Shown one piece after another: positions 60,238 to 64,000 of a DNA stretch of 64,000 nt. The position numbers were made by a program, and so were the translations under genes. The DNA is from Alcaligenes faecalis. GTDB lineage: Bacteria > Pseudomonadota > Gammaproteobacteria > Burkholderiales > Burkholderiaceae_B. How positions within the stretch are numbered: position 1 is the stretch's first letter; every line of letters starts with the position of its first letter. The notes under the pieces are model-generated. The model had not been told where the DNA came from. It worked only from the letters and a program-made list of their open reading frames with translations, and did no database searches. The stretch covers positions 310,001 through 374,000 of the forward strand of contig NZ_CP031012.1 in NCBI RefSeq assembly GCF_009497775.1, in the 5' to 3' direction.

Positions 60238-60849
60238 ATGAGTGAAAAAGAAGACAGTGCCACACGAATTCGACAAGCCGCTGTCGAGATCCTGCTGGAA
60301 GTGGGGGTACGTGCCGCCACCACTCGCATGGTGACCGAACGGGCTGGTGTGGGCCGTGGACTTTTAAACCATTACTTTCGCTGGTCCGAATTGCGGGCCG
60401 AGGCCTGGGGGCAGATTTTTGACCAGTTGCTGGATCAGGAAGCACAAGGCTCGCAAGAGCCGCAGGTCTTGATGGAAAGCTACCTGAGCACCGCCTTTGA
60501 GCAGAACAATCGCATTTACTGGTTCTTGTGGCTTGATGCCACCGATCTGGCCAAAACCGATGCCGCCCTGGCGGTGGTGATTACACGGGTACACAGTCGA
60601 ATGCTGGAGCAACTGGCCTCTTATCTGCGACGAGGGGCCGAGCAAGGGCTGTGGCAAGCGCCCGATCCTGAAGGCATCGCGCTACGGCTGTCCGCCTTGT
60701 ATGACGGTCTGGCCAATATGTTACTTACGGACTCGACGGATTTGAGTGCAGAGCAAGCCGAACAACATTTACGGCATTTGTTTTTTCTGGAAACCCGGCC
60801 GATTTCGGTGGGCAGTGCAGGCCAGGCAAAGTCAGTGCGTGGGCGATAG
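60238..60849 (+). CDS. TetR-family repressor
   Basis: A 203-residue TetR protein: N-terminal HTH (RIRQAAVEILLEVGVRAATTRMVTERAGVGRGLLNHYFRWSELRAEAW) and an all-helical ligand-binding domain (about 75-190, TetR_C_6-like with LRRGAEQGLWQAPDPEGIALRLSALYDGLANMLLTD). It resembles BetI-type members in that domain. GGAGGGAAGGGG precedes ATG. The two palindromes before it are probable autoregulatory and divergent-gene operators. Confidence 0.93.
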   Translation: MSEKEDSATRIRQAAVEILLEVGVRAATTRMVTERAGVGRGLLNHYFRWSELRAEAWGQIFDQLLDQEAQGSQEPQVLMESYLSTAFEQNNRIYWFLWLDATDLAKTDAALAVVITRVHSRMLEQLASYLRRGAEQGLWQAPDPEGIALRLSALYDGLANMLLTDSTDLSAEQAEQHLRHLFFLETRPISVGSAGQAKSVRGR

Positions 60850-60921
60850 CCCCAGCCAATAAGGGGGATCTGCCCGGCTCACAAGGCTAAGGCAAGGTCC
60901 TTCGTATCAAGGAGAAGTTGT

Positions 60922-61536
60922 TTGAATAATCAGAACAAAAACGTGCCTGTACGGGCACTGGAACAAATCACCACCTTCGAGGATGGCGATCCCAATGAGA
61001 ATCCCTGGGTGGCAGGTCAACCCAAGGCAGAGCTGATCGAGGTCCAGGCCTACGATGCGAACTGGCCTGTGCTGTATCAGTGCTTGAGCCAGGAGATTCT
61101 GAGGGCTTTGGGTAACAAGGCCCTGACCATTGCGCATGTAGGTTCGACTGCTGTGGTCGGCCTGCCTGCCAAGCCTGTCATTGATATTGATGTGCTGGTG
61201 GCGGACCCGGAACAGGAAGAGGACTATGTGCCTGCTTTGGAGGCCTTGGGTTATGCGCTCAGCATACGCGAACGCTCCTGGTATCAGCACCGTATGCTGC
61301 GTCAGGAAGAGCCGCGCGTGAACCTGCATGTGTTCGGCTCGGACTGCCCCGAGCATATTCGCCATATCTTGTTTCGGGATTGGTTGGGTACACATCCCGA
61401 GGATTTGCAACGCTACGCGGATGCCAAGACGCAGGCCAAAGAAGGGGTCAATAATGTGCGGGACTACAACCAGAGAAAGCAGGCTGTAGTTCGGGATATT
61501 TACCGGAAAATCTTTGAGTCTCAAGGTCTGCTGTAA
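60922..61536 (+). CDS. GrpB-family nucleotidyltransferase-fold protein
   Basis: A 204-residue GrpB (UPF0157) protein: EVQAYDANWPVLYQCLSQEI, IAHVGSTAVVGLPAKPVIDIDVLV (the conserved HxGSTAV...KPxIDI core), LNLHVF-like NLHVFG and FRDWLGTHPEDLQRYADAKTQA. The family has a nucleotidyltransferase-like fold and uncertain activity. It starts at TTG 60922 with AAGGAG seven bases upstream; no better ATG exists before the conserved region. Confidence 0.88.
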   Translation: MNNQNKNVPVRALEQITTFEDGDPNENPWVAGQPKAELIEVQAYDANWPVLYQCLSQEILRALGNKALTIAHVGSTAVVGLPAKPVIDIDVLVADPEQEEDYVPALEALGYALSIRERSWYQHRMLRQEEPRVNLHVFGSDCPEHIRHILFRDWLGTHPEDLQRYADAKTQAKEGVNNVRDYNQRKQAVVRDIYRKIFESQGLL

Positions 61537-61601
61537 CTCCAGGTTGTTTTGTCGGGGGTGATCCTCCCGCTGAAAACCAGATGAACCCTTGAAAGGGAAA
61601 G

Positions 61602-62039
61602 ATGATGAATATTCGCCATTCGCGCCCGGAGGACGGGCAACGTGTTGTTGAAATCTGGCGCAAGGCCGTTGATGCCACGCACGATTTTTTATCCGCTCAG
61701 GATCGTCAGGAGATTGATGAACTGGTATGTGGCTTTCTGCCTCAGGCCAGCTTGTGGTTGGCGGTGGACGAGGCTGACTACCCGTTGGCTTTCATGCTGA
61801 TCGACGAAGGCCATATGCAGGCCTTGTTTGTGGACCCGGACAGCCGGGGAACGGGTGTAGGCAAGGCTTTGGTGCTGCATGGCTTGAGCCTGCATCCCAC
61901 CATGACTACCGATGTGAATGAACAGAATGGGCAAGCCGTGGGCTTTTACGAAAAAATGGGCTTCAAGCGTATTGGGCGCTCGCCTGTGGATGATCAGGGC
62001 AAGCCTTATCCGCTGATTCATCTGCAACATCAGGCCTGA
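61602..62039 (+). CDS. GNAT acetyltransferase, YjaB-like
   Basis: A 145-residue acetyltransferase: IRHSRPEDGQRVVEIWRKAVDATHDFLSAQD, AFMLIDEGHMQALFVDPDSRGTGVGKALV (acetyl-CoA loop) and NEQNGQAVGFYEKMGFKRIGRSPVDDQGKPYPLIHL, matching YjaB at each landmark. GAAAGGGAAAG precedes ATG-ATG. Substrate unknown. Confidence 0.9.
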   Translation: MMNIRHSRPEDGQRVVEIWRKAVDATHDFLSAQDRQEIDELVCGFLPQASLWLAVDEADYPLAFMLIDEGHMQALFVDPDSRGTGVGKALVLHGLSLHPTMTTDVNEQNGQAVGFYEKMGFKRIGRSPVDDQGKPYPLIHLQHQA

Positions 62040-62080
62040 TGTGCATCGCTGTTTGATTCCTTGGGTGTAATCCCCGCCCC

Positions 62081-62104
62081 CTGTTTTTAGCGACTGTTTT
62101 TAGC
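62081..62104 (+). repeat. short tandem repeat before the aminoglycoside phosphotransferase gene
   Basis: CTGTTTTTAGC occurs at 62081-62091 and 62094-62104, two identical 11-mers with a 2-base spacer, 13 bases before the next start codon. Its role is unknown. Confidence 0.6.
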
Positions 62105-62117
62105 AAGGTTTTTGAGT

Positions 62118-62888
62118 ATGAGTTTTCCTGCTGCCTGGCAGACCCGACTGGCCGCCGCCAAGGTGCAACGTCAAACCATTGGAGAGTCTGGAGCCGACGT
62201 CTGGCGTCTGGAGTGGCCGGATGGCTCCTGCCAGTTTGTGAAGGCAGAGGATGATCTGCCCTTGGCCGAACTGCCCGATGAAATCGAGCGCCTGCGCTGG
62301 ATGCACGCGCAAGGTCTGCCTTGTCCTGAGGTGCTGGACACGCTGGTCGCAGATGGCCGCCATTGGCTCCTGATGAGCGCTGTTCCAGGGCGCGATCTGG
62401 CCTGCACAGAAGGCTTGTCTCCGCAGCAAACGGTGGAGTTATTGGCTTCGTCCTTGCAAAGCCTGCACCGCTTGCCGATTGAATCCTGTCCCTTCGATCA
62501 TCGCCTGGAGCACCGTTTGGCCGATGCCAGCGCACGGGCGAAAGCGGGCCTGATTGATGAAGAAGATTTTGACGATGAACGCCAGGGCATGCCGGTTCAA
62601 AGCCTGCTGGATGAGCTGTATGCCAGCCGCCCCCAGCAGGAGGATCTGGTGGTCACCCATGGTGATGCCTGTTTGCCCAACTTCATGGTGCATCAAGGGC
62701 AGTTCAGCGGTTTTATCGACTGCGGACGCCTGGGCGTGGCGGATCGTTTTCAGGATCTGGCGCTGACGGCGCGCAGCATAGAACGCAATTTAGGCAAGGA
62801 GTGGCTGGCGCCTTTCTTTGCCCTGTATGGCGTGGAAATGGATGCCGAGCGCATCGCTTTCTTCTGCCTTCTGGATGAGTTTTTTTAA
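62118..62888 (+). CDS. aph: APH(3')-type aminoglycoside phosphotransferase
   Basis: A 256-residue kinase that by family inactivates kanamycin or neomycin by 3'-phosphorylation using ATP. Seen: ADVWRLEWPDGSCQFVKAE (ATP Lys), LPCPEVLDTLVADGRHWLLMSAVPGRDLA, the catalytic loop VVTHGDACLPNFMV, the metal site FIDCGRLGVADRFQDLAL and the tail FFCLLDEFF, all diagnostic of APH(3')-II-like enzymes. ATG at 62118; a TTG six bases earlier is possible. No mobile element flanks it, so it looks like a resident chromosomal gene. Confidence 0.92.
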   Translation: MSFPAAWQTRLAAAKVQRQTIGESGADVWRLEWPDGSCQFVKAEDDLPLAELPDEIERLRWMHAQGLPCPEVLDTLVADGRHWLLMSAVPGRDLACTEGLSPQQTVELLASSLQSLHRLPIESCPFDHRLEHRLADASARAKAGLIDEEDFDDERQGMPVQSLLDELYASRPQQEDLVVTHGDACLPNFMVHQGQFSGFIDCGRLGVADRFQDLALTARSIERNLGKEWLAPFFALYGVEMDAERIAFFCLLDEFF

Positions 62889-63013
62889 ACCCGACTGGTC
62901 TGTGTAGACGGGCAAGTGCGTCAACCCCATCCGCTTGCTTCTCCTCGCATAAAAGATCGGCCAGCTCACTGTCGTGCGCTGGCTGATTGGCTACGTATTT
63001 TTGAGTGAGTTCA

Positions 63014-63763
63014 ATGATGGTTACTTCCACTTCTTCCGAACAAAGCGTGTTTTCTCCCAAGGTCAGCCACTATTGGGAAACCCGCTTTGCACGCGGCATT
63101 CCCTACAGCAGCAGTGCAGAGCTGGTGCTACGCGTTGACGACAGTCTGGATGAGGGCGAAGCAGGCATGGTTTTGCAGCGTCCCGGCCAGCCTGTGTGGG
63201 CCTTGATCTCTCCTGCAATGGCAAAAGCCATAGGCCCTCGCCCCCTGACTTCCTTGGAGGATTTGCAGGCCGCGGTGCAGGAAGCGGGTGGGCGTTTTCA
63301 TGGTGCTGATGCGCTGTTTTATTTCCCTTTGGCGGGTCAGGCAGGCTTGAGTGCTGCGCCGGCTGGCGGGCCGGTGCGTCAGTTAAATGCTGATGATGCC
63401 GCTGCGTTTGAAGCCTTCTCCGAGCAAGCTAGCGAAGAGGACCGGGACGCCAGTTATGTAGAGCTGGATCACTGGCTGGTCTTTGGTGCGTTTGATGGCG
63501 AAGAGCTGGCCTGCGCGGCCAGCATGTATGTCTGGGACGAGGACGAGTTTGGTCTGGCTGATCTGGGTGTGCTGACGCATGCCGACAAGCGTGGCCGGGG
63601 GTACGCCCGTTCTACGGTCCAGACCATGTGTCATTACGCCTTGCAACAAGGCTGGGAGCCGCAATATCGTTTTCAAGGGGACAACCTGGCCTCGGCCAGC
63701 GTCGCCCGTGGTGCGGGTCTGGAACTGTACGGCTATTGGGATGTAATTCTGCCGCCCGTATAA
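63014..63763 (+). CDS. GNAT acetyltransferase with extended N-terminal domain
   Basis: A 249-residue protein whose C-terminal half is a GNAT domain: VRQLNADDAAAFEAFSEQASEEDRD, WLVFGAFDGEELACAASMYVWDE, LADLGVLTHADKRGRGYARSTVQTMCHYALQQG, then YRFQGDNLASASVARGAGLELYGYWDVIL. The N-terminal 115 residues look like a second, worn GNAT-like or related lobe. Start could be GTG 63005 or ATG 63014/63017. Substrate unknown. Confidence 0.85.
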   Translation: MMVTSTSSEQSVFSPKVSHYWETRFARGIPYSSSAELVLRVDDSLDEGEAGMVLQRPGQPVWALISPAMAKAIGPRPLTSLEDLQAAVQEAGGRFHGADALFYFPLAGQAGLSAAPAGGPVRQLNADDAAAFEAFSEQASEEDRDASYVELDHWLVFGAFDGEELACAASMYVWDEDEFGLADLGVLTHADKRGRGYARSTVQTMCHYALQQGWEPQYRFQGDNLASASVARGAGLELYGYWDVILPPV

Positions 63764-63859
63764 AGACGCCAAGCTATTCAGCATGGGCGCTGGAGGGATA
63801 TGCAGCGCCTATGTTTATCTCAGCAATACTCTGACGATACAGGGGCAGTGTTTAGGGAG

Positions 63860-63947
63860 TTCTTAGGTAATCCCTGAACAATTCTTGGACGATATCCAGG
63901 TCGTTCCCAGGTGGCTTCCACATAGTTCCCAGGCAAAGCCAGCACCG
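63860..63947 (+). repeat. degenerate 22-bp tandem repeat, four units
   Basis: Units begin exactly 22 bases apart at 63860, 63882, 63904 and 63926, each opening with TTCYYRG (TTCTTAGG, TTCTTGGA, TTCCCAGG, TTCCCAGG) and sharing a C at unit position 15. Remainder of each unit has diverged. The array lies between the last gene and a possible gene end at the window edge. Confidence 0.55.
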
Positions 63948-63970
63948 TTTTGGACGCTGGCTTTGTGCTT

Positions 63971-64000
63971 TTATGCGCAGATGAAGTCCAGCTCACCGAT
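63971..64000 (-). CDS. possible 3' end of a gene entering from the right
   Basis: On the minus strand the final bases read IGELDFICA followed by TAA at 63973-63971. Nine codons are too few to identify anything. A hairpin AAAGCCAGC/GCTGGCTTT (63935-63943 and 63956-63964) follows the stop, as expected at a gene end, but without a T-run. Confidence 0.3.
   Translation of the reverse strand: MGELDFICA

Noticed and set aside
61602..63763. A mobile resistance cassette around the aph gene
   Set aside because: No integron attachment site, transposase, terminal inverted repeat or target duplication is visible on either side.
63860..63947. CRISPR array
   Set aside because: The units are contiguous 22-bp diverged copies without separate unique spacers, and no cas gene is present.

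Overview
The window looks like a chromosomal segment of a betaproteobacterium of the family Alcaligenaceae, most likely Alcaligenes. Grounds: moderately high GC with strong third-position GC bias, and a gene neighbourhood typical of Bordetella, Achromobacter and Alcaligenes (trpE, gph, rpe, apaG, mltA, a Ubi-type hydroxylase, dsbC). No tRNA, rRNA, insertion sequence, phage gene or CRISPR array is visible.

Layout. 1-7.5 kb: housekeeping block. The first codons of trpE (minus strand) are preceded by a trp attenuator with a Trp-rich leader peptide, then gph and rpe, which are separated by a gene for an EAL-CBS-GGDEF cyclic-di-GMP protein, then apaG, mltA, an FAD hydroxylase and dsbC. 7.5-12.8 kb: a winged-helix regulator fused to a degenerate EAL domain, a chemotaxis receptor and a secreted Fes-like esterase. 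12.8-13.4 kb: a gene-free convergent gap holding a 233-bp nested palindrome. 13.4-30 kb: a 16.6-kb minus-strand run starting at a Fur-box-like site. It encodes a complete Liv/HAAT-type ABC transporter (binding protein, two permeases, two ATPases), a phosphopantetheinyl transferase, and an enterobactin-type catecholate pathway (EntE, free aryl carrier protein, EntF, MFS exporter, YncE-like propeller, EntC, EntB, EntA). 30-36.2 kb: a MarR regulator and a six-gene operon with an opine-dehydrogenase-like enzyme, a hydroxyacyl-CoA-dehydrogenase-like enzyme and an Ssu/Tau-type ABC importer. 36.3-41 kb: a FecBCD/Fep-type siderophore importer flanked by two more Fes-like esterases. 41-51.5 kb: a large Suv3-like helicase, a Bcr-type exporter, a DMT transporter with a divergent LysR gene, an orphan FecR, a TerC-CorC protein, a small CzcI-like secreted protein and a pirin that lacks its metal ligands. 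51.6-56.2 kb: a compact four-gene cluster (membrane hydroxylase, membrane desaturase, a fused ketoacyl synthase III plus haem-oxygenase-like diiron protein, and an unrecognised protein). 56.2-64 kb: small metabolic, acetyltransferase and regulatory genes, including a TetR gene with a double operator and an APH(3')-type aminoglycoside phosphotransferase.

How the genes fit together. The siderophore material (13.4-30 kb, 36.4-41 kb and the esterase at 11.2 kb) forms a nearly complete make-export-import-hydrolyse system for a DHB-serine type siderophore. What is missing from the window is an outer-membrane receptor and an MbtH protein. The inclusion of a Liv/HAAT transporter as the leading genes of this operon is unusual and suggests uptake of a small aromatic or amino-acid-like ligand linked to the siderophore. 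The 51.6-56.2 kb cluster is the best candidate for an undescribed pathway: two membrane oxygenating enzymes plus a condensing enzyme fused to an iron oxidase, probably acting on a fatty acyl chain. Its product cannot be read from sequence.
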